Positions 1 through 6,133 of a DNA stretch of 8,873 nt are shown in pieces. Numbering within the stretch: position 1 is the stretch's first letter; each line of letters opens with the position of its first letter. The DNA is from an uncultured Oscillospiraceae bacterium. Lineage in GTDB: Bacteria > Bacillota_A > Clostridia > Oscillospirales > Oscillospiraceae. The stretch covers positions 1 to 8,873 of the forward strand of contig CANRMG010000071.1 in the NCBI GenBank assembly GCA_947631675.1, written 5' to 3'. Under the pieces are notes generated by a model, which saw nothing but the letters and a program-made list of their open reading frames with translations, did not search any database and was not told the origin of the DNA. The translations under genes were made by a program, and so were the position numbers.

Positions 1-158
1 ACTACAAGGACACCGCCCGCCTGCGCAAGTATCTCTCCGAGCGCGGCAAGATCCTGCCCCGCCGCACCACCGGCACCTGCGCCATGCATCAGCGCCAGCT
101 GACTACGGCTATCAAGCAGGCCCGTCAGATCGCGCTTCTGCCCTACGTGGCTGACTAA
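1..158 (+). CDS. rpsR: 30S ribosomal protein S18, 3' end (partial)
   Basis: The last 51 codons (frame starting at base 3, TAA at 156-158) encode the C-terminal part of ribosomal protein S18, a small-subunit protein next to S6 on the 30S platform. The visible stretch runs [20 protein letters not shown] and continues with the family signature [11 protein letters not shown] and an ending in [12 protein letters not shown]. The arginine/lysine-rich RNA-binding block and the GTCxxHQR core match the S18 family. The start lies upstream of the window. In most Firmicutes rpsR is the last gene of an rpsF-ssb-rpsR operon, which agrees with the hairpins that follow its stop codon; the upstream genes are not visible here. 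Identification is near certain. Confidence 0.97.
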   Translation, partial: YKDTARLRKYLSERGKILPRRTTGTCAMHQRQLTTAIKQARQIALLPYVAD

Positions 159-160
159 GT

Positions 161-187
161 CGTTTGAAAGGCGGAGCCTTTCAAACG
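161..187. terminator. Perfect 12-bp hairpin just after rpsR
   Basis: CGTTTGAAAGGC (161-172), a GGA loop, and GCCTTTCAAACG (176-187) form a perfect 12-bp stem 2 nt after the rpsR stop. Neither strand has a real T-run after the stem (AGAAGGC on the + strand), so it may protect or attenuate the 3' end rather than act as a classical intrinsic terminator. Confidence 0.55.
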
Positions 188-216
188 AGAAGGCTATAGC
201 CCGCTGCAGCGCAAAG

Positions 217-250
217 CGCCCCCGTCCGATTTGGACGGGGGCGTTCACGT
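217..250 (+). terminator. Rho-independent terminator after rpsR
   Basis: CGCCCCCGTCC (217-227) pairs perfectly with GGACGGGGGCG (233-243) around a 5-nt loop (GATTT). The 3' side is followed by TTCACGTTT, a moderate U-rich tail. It is the best + strand terminator for rpsR. The A-run before the stem (213-215) gives a short T-run on the minus strand, so it could also stop transcription of the convergent minus-strand operon. Confidence 0.75.
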
Positions 251-266
251 TTGCGGGCTGATAAGA

Positions 267-299
267 GTTTTTTCCGAGGTACACGCCCCCGGAAAAAAC
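267..299. terminator. AT-rich stem-loop, candidate terminator of the minus-strand glycosyltransferase operon
   Basis: GTTTTTTCCG (267-276) pairs with CGGAAAAAAC (290-299) in a 10-bp stem with a 13-nt loop. On the minus strand it lies 59 bases past the stop of the last glycosyltransferase gene and is followed by CTCTTATC. The T-runs are inside the stem, so it is an imperfect terminator. It is the most plausible end point for the operon together with the hairpin at 217-243. Confidence 0.45.
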
Positions 300-310
300 A
301 TCCCACTCTT

Positions 311-330
311 TTCGCCGCTGCGGCGGCGAA
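311..330. other. GC-rich hairpin
   Basis: TTCGCCGC (311-318) and GCGGCGAA (323-330) form a perfect 8-bp stem with a TGCG loop, 28 bases past the minus-strand stop at 359. No T-tract follows on either strand, so it may be a 3'-end stabilising structure. Together with the hairpins at 161-299 it fills the convergent gap between rpsR and the glycosyltransferase gene. Confidence 0.4.
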
Positions 331-355
331 CTCTGCGAGGCCAAACAAAGCAATC

Positions 356-368
356 AGTTTACATAATT
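356..368 (-). repeat. 13-bp AT-rich repeated word, copy 1
   Basis: AATTATGTAAACT read on the minus strand. This copy supplies the last codons and the TAA stop of the PIG-V-like glycosyltransferase gene. Identical copies lie at 3235-3247 (minus) and 5329-5341 (plus). Confidence 0.7.
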
Positions 369-1591
369 GCCTGGGCCTGCATGAACCAGTAGTTGTAGAC
401 GAAGAAGAATATGAGCTCGGTGAGGAGGATCAGCGCCCGGAGGGCGGGGTGCTTCAGCCGGCCCAGGGCCAGGTACATGGGCAGGCACCCCAGCATATAC
501 CGGCCGCCGCTGATGAGCCACCCGGCGGTGTAGCACATGCCCAGATACGCCGTGCCGTAGAGGACCCAGGCGTTGTCCAGTTCCCGCCGCCAGCCGGCAA
601 TGAGAAGGCCCGCGGCGATGAAGTAGAGGGCCGCCTGGGGCCAGTAGATCCAGGGAGCGATGCCCGGATAGTCCACGCCCATGGTGAACTGCTGGGCCAG
701 GGTGTTCCCCAGCCACTGGACGGTCTGGTACCAGGGGGCGGCGGCCTCGTAGCCCTTGAAGGCGAAGAAACTGCCGCACACGGCCTTGTTGATACCCAGA
801 TATATCCCCCAGCCCAGGATGGGCCCCAGCAGGGCCAGGGTCCTGGGCGGCCATTTTTTCTCCTGCCGGGTCACCCGCCAGGCCATGTACACGCCCGGCA
901 GGAGCAGCAGCATCCCCTGGACCCTCGTCAGGGCGCAGAGAAAGCCCACGGCGCCCGCCGCCAGCCATTTCCGTTCCCTCATGAGGTACAGGGCGGACGC
1001 GGTCAGCAGCAGGAAAAGCCCCTCCGTGAACACCCCCTGGGCGAAGAACCCGAAGGGGTAGAGCCAGTAGGCCAGAAGAGCTGCGGCGGGGTGATCGCAC
1101 TCTTTTTTGGCCAGCCGGGCGAATACCACCGCGGAAAAGCCGTAGCATACCTGGGAGATGAGAAGACCGGCCAGGGCTGTCCGGCCGCCCAGCAGCGCGC
1201 CGAGAAGGCCCATGAGCGCGGGGTAGAGGGGATAGAACACGATGTTGATCACGTTCTCCCCCACGGGCACGTAGCCGTTTTCCGCGATGAAGATATACCG
1301 CTCCGCGTCCCCGGCGGTGGTGAACCGGTCCCAGTAGTGGGCGAAAAAGCCCGCGGCGCTGTGGGTCAGTGCCACATGGGCGGCGAAGGCGCCCAGCCAC
1401 AAAATGGCGATGGAGGCGACAAAAATGCAGTACCAGGGCCAGTTGACGGGACGAAGCCTTTCAGGCAGGGAGACATGCAAAGCGGGAGCCCGGAGCGAGA
1501 CGCCCAGCAGCTCCCGGGCGGCCCGGACGGCCAGCATGCCCAGCAGCGCCAGCATCAGGACCGTAGACCCGGTCCAGAGCATCAGTTTCAT
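359..1591 (-). CDS. GT-C membrane glycosyltransferase, PIG-V/mannosyltransferase-like
   Basis: This is a 410-aa polytopic membrane protein that probably moves a sugar from a lipid-linked donor to an acceptor on the outer face of the membrane. Hydrophobic segments run through most of its length (about 5-25, 52-75, 125-155, 170-200, 210-235, 250-270, 315-335, 345-375, 383-400). After the second segment comes HYWDRF with D88 and, seven residues on, D95 (GDAERYIFIAENGY), an acidic first-loop motif typical of GT-C enzymes. FYPLYP (119-124), FTEGLF (188-193), LTRVQG (221-226) and SGGRYMLGCLP (361-371) resemble the PIG-V/Mannosyl_trans2 layout. The start is supported by GGGGAGGG just upstream, 12 nt after the preceding glycosyltransferase gene, so it is the last gene of the blaI operon. 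Its stop codon lies inside a 13-bp repeated word. Substrate and sugar are unknown; another GT-C family is possible. Confidence 0.72.
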   Translation of the reverse strand: MKLMLWTGSTVLMLALLGMLAVRAARELLGVSLRAPALHVSLPERLRPVNWPWYCIFVASIAILWLGAFAAHVALTHSAAGFFAHYWDRFTTAGDAERYIFIAENGYVPVGENVINIVFYPLYPALMGLLGALLGGRTALAGLLISQVCYGFSAVVFARLAKKECDHPAAALLAYWLYPFGFFAQGVFTEGLFLLLTASALYLMRERKWLAAGAVGFLCALTRVQGMLLLLPGVYMAWRVTRQEKKWPPRTLALLGPILGWGIYLGINKAVCGSFFAFKGYEAAAPWYQTVQWLGNTLAQQFTMGVDYPGIAPWIYWPQAALYFIAAGLLIAGWRRELDNAWVLYGTAYLGMCYTAGWLISGGRYMLGCLPMYLALGRLKHPALRALILLTELIFFFVYNYWFMQAQAIM

Positions 1592-1603
1592 GGGTCCCTC
1601 CCC

Positions 1604-2833
1604 TCAGGTGTTGAAGAACATATGCATGGCGCCGTAGACGTTGAACACCACGGCCAGCCCGCCGACGAGAAGCTCCCAGTCGGCGGCCCGTTTGGGCCCC
1701 CGCCGGGCCAGGTACATGTAGGCGAAGGGGATCATGTCGCAGGTGTAGCGGGCCCCGAACTGCCAGGCCCCCAGGGTCCGGTGCATGCAGGTGAGCAGAA
1801 GCTCCAGCACCATCCCCGCCAGCAGCGCGATCCCCTCGAAGGACATGTCCTTATGGACCGCCCGGATCAGCAGGCGGACGAAATAGATGATGAACAGGGG
1901 GTTGGCCACGTAGAACATGAACCCCTGGAACAGGGGCACGTCCAGCAGCCCGTTCCCGAATCGGACGGGCTCGGTGAGCAGCCGCTTCAGGTTGGGCCAC
2001 AGGTAGCCTATATAAAACTGGCCGTGCTCCGCCCGCTGGAACTCCGGCAGGTAGTTGTGGCCGAACTCCAGAGGGTCGGCAAAGCGCACGTAGTTGTAGG
2101 CCATGTAGCAGGCCCCGATGAGGGCCGGGCCGATGAGGCACTTCCACTGGGCCAGGCAGCTTTTGAGAAAGCCGCCGTGCTTTTCCTTTTCGCTCCAGGC
2201 GAAGCTCAGGGCGAACACCGGCAGGTACACGGCGCTCCACGGCCGGCAGCCCACCGCCAGGGCCAGGAACGTGGTGGAAAGGGCCTTTTTCCCCTGCATC
2301 GCGCACAGCACTGCCGCCAGACACATCACCATATTGAGGGCCTGGGCCTGGAACCACACGCCGCCGTTGGTGGTCATCCACATCATGTTGCAGCCCCACA
2401 CGCATACCAGCGCCCAGAAAGCGCTTGTCCGGGGGCCGCGGCCCGCCTTTACCATGATCTCGTAGGCCAGGGCCACGGCGATGAGGCCGTAGCAGCCCAT
2501 GATGGCGTTGTTGGGGGTAGAAAGCCCACAGAGCAGTACGAAGGGGATCAGCGCCACCGAGGGAAGCGGCGGAAAGGACACATAGTACCGGCCGTCATAG
2601 ATGGCCAGCTCCAGCCAGGTATACTTCTCCCCGTTCAGGAGGTAGGTCCGGCCCTGGAGCCAGTTGTAGGTCTGCAGGGTATAGCTGTCCCACTGCTGGT
2701 GCTGGAAAAGGGTCCCGCCCATCAGGTCGCTCAGGAGGAAATATCCGACCGCCAGCACGGCCAGCAGCGCCAGCAGCACCCGCCGGCGCTCGGGGAAGTA
2801 TTCGTTCAGTTTTTTGATTTTGTCTGTATCCAT
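1604..2833 (-). CDS. GT-C (GT39/PMT-like) membrane glycosyltransferase
   Basis: This 409-aa polytopic membrane protein has the look of GT-C enzymes that use polyprenyl-phosphate sugars. A short cytoplasmic N-terminus (EYFPERRR) precedes the first membrane span (about 19-35). Q47-WDS-50 supplies the first-loop acidic motif, and AIYDGRYYVSFPPLP (77-91) matches the loop seen in GT39/PMT_2-type bacterial proteins. YNYVRFADPLEFGHNY (246-261) and FGARYTCDMIPF (359-370) are further typical blocks. It is not closely similar to the following gene, so this is a pair of different enzymes rather than a duplication. The ATG is 3 nt after the M56 stop, in the same frame, and has no recognisable Shine-Dalgarno site, so translation probably depends on the upstream gene. 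Sugar and acceptor are unknown. Confidence 0.72.
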   Translation of the reverse strand: MDTDKIKKLNEYFPERRRVLLALLAVLAVGYFLLSDLMGGTLFQHQQWDSYTLQTYNWLQGRTYLLNGEKYTWLELAIYDGRYYVSFPPLPSVALIPFVLLCGLSTPNNAIMGCYGLIAVALAYEIMVKAGRGPRTSAFWALVCVWGCNMMWMTTNGGVWFQAQALNMVMCLAAVLCAMQGKKALSTTFLALAVGCRPWSAVYLPVFALSFAWSEKEKHGGFLKSCLAQWKCLIGPALIGACYMAYNYVRFADPLEFGHNYLPEFQRAEHGQFYIGYLWPNLKRLLTEPVRFGNGLLDVPLFQGFMFYVANPLFIIYFVRLLIRAVHKDMSFEGIALLAGMVLELLLTCMHRTLGAWQFGARYTCDMIPFAYMYLARRGPKRAADWELLVGGLAVVFNVYGAMHMFFNT

Positions 2834-2836
2834 ACT

Positions 2837-4243
2837 TTACGCGGGAAGGTCGTTCCGGCCGGCGGTCTCCGGCAGGTCTGCAGGAAGGGGCACCGGGGTG
2901 GCTAATGCGGGCGCAGGCGTGGCCGGCGGGATGGGCGTCATGGGGTCCGGGCCGCCGGTGACCGGCGTCGGGAGGACCTCGGCCGCCCAGGGAGCGGGAG
3001 AGGCCGTGGCCTCGCCGGGCGTGGGGACTGCCGCGGGCACATCTGTGGGCTCCGGCGTGGACATGGGCCCCGCCTCCATAGGCGCGGGGGTGCTCTCCGG
3101 TGTGGGCCGGGGCTCGTCCGGGGCCGGGTCTGCTGCCGCAGGCTGCTCCGGTGTGGGCCGGGCCATGATGGGGACTTCATAGAGCGGCGCGGCGGGCGCG
3201 TCCGTGGGCGGGGTATTGATGGGAACGGGCGTTGAGTTTACATAATTATCCATAGGCTCTTCCGTGGGACGGGCGTGGACAACGGTCACATAGGCCACAG
3301 GGGTAGGCGTGGGTATGACGAACCCCTCGGAGATCCGGGGCGGGGACAGGGGCGCGCTCTCCGCCGCGGAGGCGAACACCGTCACGGACGAGAGAACCAG
3401 CGCCGCCGCCACCGCCAGGCTCACGGCCCCGCTGGGCCGGAAGCGCATGATCTGCTCGATCCGCTCCCGGACCGCCTTGGCCCCAAAGCCCGAGAGCAGC
3501 GGGTCCATGGTCCGGCGCTCCTCCAGGGCCAGGAGGGTGAGGGCGTAATCCGCCCGGCCCCGCCGGGTCTGGCGCAGCACCGCCTCGTCGCAGACGAGCT
3601 CTACGTCCCGGCCCGCCAGGATATACATGACCCAGGCCAGGGGATTGAACCAATGCAGACACACCGCCGCCGTCAGCAGGTATTTGAAGGGGATGTGCAG
3701 GCGGCGGATGTGGGTCAGCTCATGGGCCAGGATGAAGGAAAGCTGCCGCCGGTCGCCGGTGTCCAGGCCGGCGGGCAGCAGGATCACGGGCCGGAAGAGC
3801 CCGAAGGTCAGGGGCGTGGATATGCGCTGGCACAGCCGGACGGATACCTGCCGGCGGGGCATAAACTGCCGGCAGAACCGGTCTACGGCAGGGTCGTCCA
3901 GGGGCAGGGCCTCCCGGTAACGGCGCAGGCAGAGGACATGGCCGCCCAAGAAAAAGACGGCACAGACCGCTGCGCCCGCGAGCCACAGGGCTTTTGCCCA
4001 GGGGAAGGGCACGCCTGTCCGCACGGCGGGCACGGTCTGGGCCACCGCCTGATACACCGCCGACACCGGCGCCGCCGGGGCGGGCACGGTGAGGCTCAGG
4101 GGCAGCACCATCCGCGCCGCCGCCACCAGCCACAGGGCCGTGAACGCCCGCTTGGGCAGCTTCTCCAGCCACAACGCCCGCAGCAGCGCCGTCAGGGCGA
4201 TGAGGGCCCCGGCCTGGAGCGTCATTTCCCGCAGCGTGCTCAT
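2837..4243 (-). CDS. M56 (BlaR1/MecR1-like) membrane metalloprotease with Pro/Thr-rich extracytoplasmic tail
   Basis: This 468-aa protein is a BlaR1-like zinc protease. Membrane spans are visible at about 8-25, 33-52 and 83-105. A cytoplasmic peptidase domain follows, with HELTH (174-178) carrying the two zinc histidines and catalytic glutamate, and ELVCDEAVL (215-223) holding the third ligand region. A last span lies at about 272-293. In BlaR1 the C-terminus is a penicillin-binding sensor; here residues 300-468 are low-complexity, about 27% Pro and 12% Thr (46 P and 20 T in 168 by hand count), with repeated PTP/TPEP units and no SxxK sensor fold. The gene overlaps blaI by 4 nt (ATGA) and has GGAGG upstream. 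By family knowledge it should cleave or trigger cleavage of BlaI on a membrane signal. What it senses is unknown; beta-lactam sensing is unlikely. Confidence 0.88.
   Translation of the reverse strand: MSTLREMTLQAGALIALTALLRALWLEKLPKRAFTALWLVAAARMVLPLSLTVPAPAAPVSAVYQAVAQTVPAVRTGVPFPWAKALWLAGAAVCAVFFLGGHVLCLRRYREALPLDDPAVDRFCRQFMPRRQVSVRLCQRISTPLTFGLFRPVILLPAGLDTGDRRQLSFILAHELTHIRRLHIPFKYLLTAAVCLHWFNPLAWVMYILAGRDVELVCDEAVLRQTRRGRADYALTLLALEERRTMDPLLSGFGAKAVRERIEQIMRFRPSGAVSLAVAAALVLSSVTVFASAAESAPLSPPRISEGFVIPTPTPVAYVTVVHARPTEEPMDNYVNSTPVPINTPPTDAPAAPLYEVPIMARPTPEQPAAADPAPDEPRPTPESTPAPMEAGPMSTPEPTDVPAAVPTPGEATASPAPWAAEVLPTPVTGGPDPMTPIPPATPAPALATPVPLPADLPETAGRNDLPA
3235..3247 (-). repeat. 13-bp AT-rich repeated word, copy 2
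   Basis: The identical AATTATGTAAACT on the minus strand falls in the Pro/Thr-rich tail of the M56 protein, coding NYVN (residues 333-336). It interrupts an otherwise very GC-rich low-complexity coding stretch. Confidence 0.7.
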
Positions 4244-4596
4244 CGCAGGTCCTCCACCAGCTTTTTGAGGCTGTCGATCTCCTCCTGGCTCAGGCGCTTT
4301 CGGCCCAGCAGGGAGGCCACCAGCCGGTCCGCCGCCCCGCCGTACATCTTATCCACCAGCTCGTCGGTGGCGTAGGCCTGGGCCTGCTCCCGGGAGATGA
4401 GGGCGCGGCAGACAAAGCCCGGCTCGGAGCGCTCTATAGCGCCCTTGTCCAGGCATTTCTTGATGACCGTGTAGGTGGTGGTCTTGGACCAGCCCACCTG
4501 CTGGTTCAGGACCTGGGCGATGGTCTTGGCGCTGGCCTCCCCCCGGTCCCACAGCACCTCCATCACCTTGAGCTCCGAATCGAACAGCTTTATCAT
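4240..4596 (-). CDS. BlaI/MecI/CopY-family transcriptional repressor
   Basis: This 118-aa winged-helix repressor has typical BlaI length. The N-terminal domain (about 5-70) contains ELKVMEVLW, the helix SAKTIAQVL and the recognition-helix region GWSKTTTYTVIKKCLDKG (35-52), followed by the wing (AIERSEPGFVCRA). The C-terminal part (about 70-118) is the helical dimerisation region, where BlaI proteins are cut during induction. It is the first gene of the operon, overlaps the M56 gene by 4 nt, and has two matching palindromes at its own promoter, so it is very likely autoregulatory and controls the M56 and glycosyltransferase genes. The start ATG at 4594-4596 is preceded by GGAAGGGA. Real beta-lactamase control is not implied; many clostridial BlaI/M56 pairs have other targets. 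Confidence 0.92.
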   Translation of the reverse strand: MIKLFDSELKVMEVLWDRGEASAKTIAQVLNQQVGWSKTTTYTVIKKCLDKGAIERSEPGFVCRALISREQAQAYATDELVDKMYGGAADRLVASLLGRKRLSQEEIDSLKKLVEDLR

Positions 4597-4612
4597 GACC
4601 CGTCCCTTCCAT

Positions 4613-4628
4613 TTCTATCCAAATAGAA
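4613..4628. promoter_or_regulatory. Probable BlaI operator 2
   Basis: TTCTAT-CCAA-ATAGAA has arms identical to operator 1 with an unrelated 4-bp centre. It lies just downstream of the expected start site (about +5 to +20) and upstream of the blaI Shine-Dalgarno site. The unchanged arms with a different centre suggest selection for protein binding. Confidence 0.72.
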
Positions 4629-4639
4629 CCACTACAGAT

Positions 4640-4668
4640 ATTCTATAATAATAGAAGTGTGATGTCAA
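4640..4668 (-). promoter_or_regulatory. Sigma-A-type promoter of the blaI-M56-glycosyltransferase operon
   Basis: On the minus strand TTGACA (4668-4663) is followed after exactly 17 bp by TAGAAT (4645-4640), one mismatch from consensus. Transcription should start near 4633, about 37 nt before the blaI ATG. The -10 box and part of the spacer lie inside the first palindrome. Confidence 0.85.
4641..4656. promoter_or_regulatory. Probable BlaI operator 1
   Basis: On the + strand TTCTAT-AATA-ATAGAA is a perfect 6+6 bp dyad with a 4-bp centre. It covers most of the -10 element and the promoter spacer, so bound repressor would block RNA polymerase. It has the same arms as the second site 28 bp away, centre to centre. 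Binding by the adjacent BlaI protein is inferred. Confidence 0.75.
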
Positions 4669-4672
4669 GAAG

Positions 4673-4698
4673 AAACGCCGCCCAGTTGGACGGCGTTT
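4673..4698 (-). terminator. Terminator of the DUF2975/DUF4173 operon
   Basis: AAACGCCG (4673-4680) pairs with CGGCGTTT (4691-4698) over a 10-nt loop, just after the DUF4173 stop at 4702. On the minus strand the stem ends in TTT and is followed by CTTCTT, a moderate U-tract. That tail runs into the -35 box of the next operon. Confidence 0.72.
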
Positions 4699-4701
4699 GG
4701 T

Positions 4702-6129
4702 CTATTTCGCGGCCCGCCAGGCGCTGAGGCTCATCTGGGCCCAGGGCCTGTCAGTGGGGGGCGGGTTTGGGTCCTTGCCCAGAGCCCGGAGGGCGGGCAG
4801 GGCGTCGGCGCCCAGACGCCGGAGATAGTCGGTGTCCACCTCTGTGAGTGACCCGGAGAGATATTGGTCTACATTATAGTTTGCGATCATCCGCGCCGGG
4901 CCGGCCAGGCTCATGAGGCACCACAGCGCCAGGGCGAAGCTGCCCGCCGCCCGGAAAAAGCGGGCGCCCGGCCGCGCCAGCTTCCACGCTGCCGCCAGGA
5001 GGGAAAAGCAGACCACCGCCATGGCCCAGAGGGTCAGAAGCCGCAGTATGCTTAGTCCGAAGGCGCCGATGTACAGCCGCATCCGCCAGAAGGCGGAGAC
5101 CAGGATCACCGCTGTAAGGATCAGCAGCAGCCCATAGAGCGCCCGCAGGAGCTTTCCGCCCCGGCTCGCGAAGCGGCCAGGGTCTGTGCCCAGCAGGACG
5201 AGACCGAGGTTGATTATAGTTACGTAAACCAATTGAAAGAACCCGGAGCGGGCGTACCCCGCCCATCCGCCGGCCATAAACGCCTCCTCTGCGCCGCCAA
5301 AGAGGTATTTGACTTGGATATAGCAAAAAATTATGTAAACTATATCCAGCAGCGCCGTCACCGGCAGGAACAGGGCCGCCCGCCGGGGCTTTTCGGGCTT
5401 TTCTGCTGCCCTGGGAGCGGGCTCCTCCCGGATGAAATACAGTGCCGAGGCGAGGAACAGCGCCGTCGCCAGCACCCGCAGGGGCCGAAGGATGTATCCC
5501 GCGGGGAAGTCGAAACGGACGCGGGAGAAAAGGTCCGAGAACACCGCGTCGGCGCTGGACAAAAGCCGCAGCACCACCGCCAGCACCGGCAGGGCCAGGA
5601 GCACCGACGCGATGGCGCCGCCCAGCTTTTTCCGGTCTGCCCGCCGGCCCACCTGGCCCAGGGCCCGGAAGGGAATGCCCAGCCGGGTGAAGAGGGCCAG
5701 GATGGTGAGGCTCGCGGTCTCCGGGATGGTCCTGGGCAGGCCGCAGTTCGTCCGGCCCGCCAGGGCGAAGGTGGCCATGGCGGCCAGCAGCAGGATGGCG
5801 AGGTAGTTGGTCTCCGTGAGGCTCATCTCGTCCCATACGGCGCAGCTCACCGCCAGGGCCAGGGCCGCGGCCGCGCAGAAGACGCCGCTGACGGTGAATC
5901 TCGCTCTCTTGCCCAGCGTCACCAGCACGGCGGCGAAGTGGGCCAGCACCAGGACCAGCACCCCCAGATGGGGCACGCCGAAGTCCAGCACCCGCACCGG
6001 GTCGAAGCAGGCCCAGAAGATCCACGCCAGGCAGATCGCCAGGAGGGGGATGGCCCCGTCCCGCCAGGAGAGAGGCTCCGCCAGAGGTGGTTTAGTTACC
6101 ATAATATTGATTTCTTTTGCCTCGTCCAT
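4702..6129 (-). CDS. DUF4173 (DUF4153-like) polytopic membrane protein
   Basis: This 475-aa protein has about ten or more hydrophobic spans. It is assigned to DUF4173 by family-like blocks: WDEMSLTETNY (99-109), the central SGFFQLVYVTIINLG (295-309), FWRMRLYIGAFGLSILR (347-363), and the C-terminal ANYNVDQYLSG with TDYLRRLGADALPAL (416-447). These last blocks sit in a non-membrane tail rich in charged and Pro residues. A basic/Pro cytoplasmic loop lies at about 234-251. The start at 6129 is favoured because GGGAGGAC lies just upstream, overlapping the end of the regulator gene 4 nt away, so the two are translationally linked. It is the last gene before a terminator. DUF4173 has no established function that I know of. 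The gene contains one exact copy (5329-5341) and one looser copy of the 13-bp repeated word. Confidence 0.85.
   Translation of the reverse strand: MDEAKEINIMVTKPPLAEPLSWRDGAIPLLAICLAWIFWACFDPVRVLDFGVPHLGVLVLVLAHFAAVLVTLGKRARFTVSGVFCAAAALALAVSCAVWDEMSLTETNYLAILLLAAMATFALAGRTNCGLPRTIPETASLTILALFTRLGIPFRALGQVGRRADRKKLGGAIASVLLALPVLAVVLRLLSSADAVFSDLFSRVRFDFPAGYILRPLRVLATALFLASALYFIREEPAPRAAEKPEKPRRAALFLPVTALLDIVYIIFCYIQVKYLFGGAEEAFMAGGWAGYARSGFFQLVYVTIINLGLVLLGTDPGRFASRGGKLLRALYGLLLILTAVILVSAFWRMRLYIGAFGLSILRLLTLWAMAVVCFSLLAAAWKLARPGARFFRAAGSFALALWCLMSLAGPARMIANYNVDQYLSGSLTEVDTDYLRRLGADALPALRALGKDPNPPPTDRPWAQMSLSAWRAAK
5329..5341 (+). repeat. 13-bp AT-rich repeated word, copy 3
   Basis: The identical AATTATGTAAACT, here on the + strand, so inverted relative to copies 1 and 2, lies inside the DUF4173 gene (codons for VYII, residues 264-267). 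A looser match (10 of 13) occurs at 5218-5230, containing the palindrome TTACGTAA. Confidence 0.7.
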
Positions 6130-6133
6130 GGCT

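Noticed and set aside
251..2905. A very long + strand open frame (884 codons) opposite the two glycosyltransferase genes
   Set aside because: Its translation is His/Gln/Gly/Pro-rich with no domain or membrane pattern. It is a shadow of minus-strand high-GC coding; the opposite strand has recognisable families and ribosome sites.
2850..3300. Short repeats in the M56 3' region as a possible tandem-repeat or CRISPR-like array
   Set aside because: The similarity comes from Pro/Thr/Ala codons. Units vary in length and sequence, with no conserved repeat plus unique spacer pattern.
3275..4375. A long + strand open frame opposite the M56 and blaI genes
   Set aside because: The low-complexity translation lacks any family signature, while the minus strand has HELTH, a BlaI helix-turn-helix and gene coupling.
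2837..4596. Beta-lactam resistance regulation (blaR1-blaI)
   Set aside because: No penicillin-binding sensor domain in the M56 protein and no beta-lactamase or PBP gene nearby; only the family relationship is supported.
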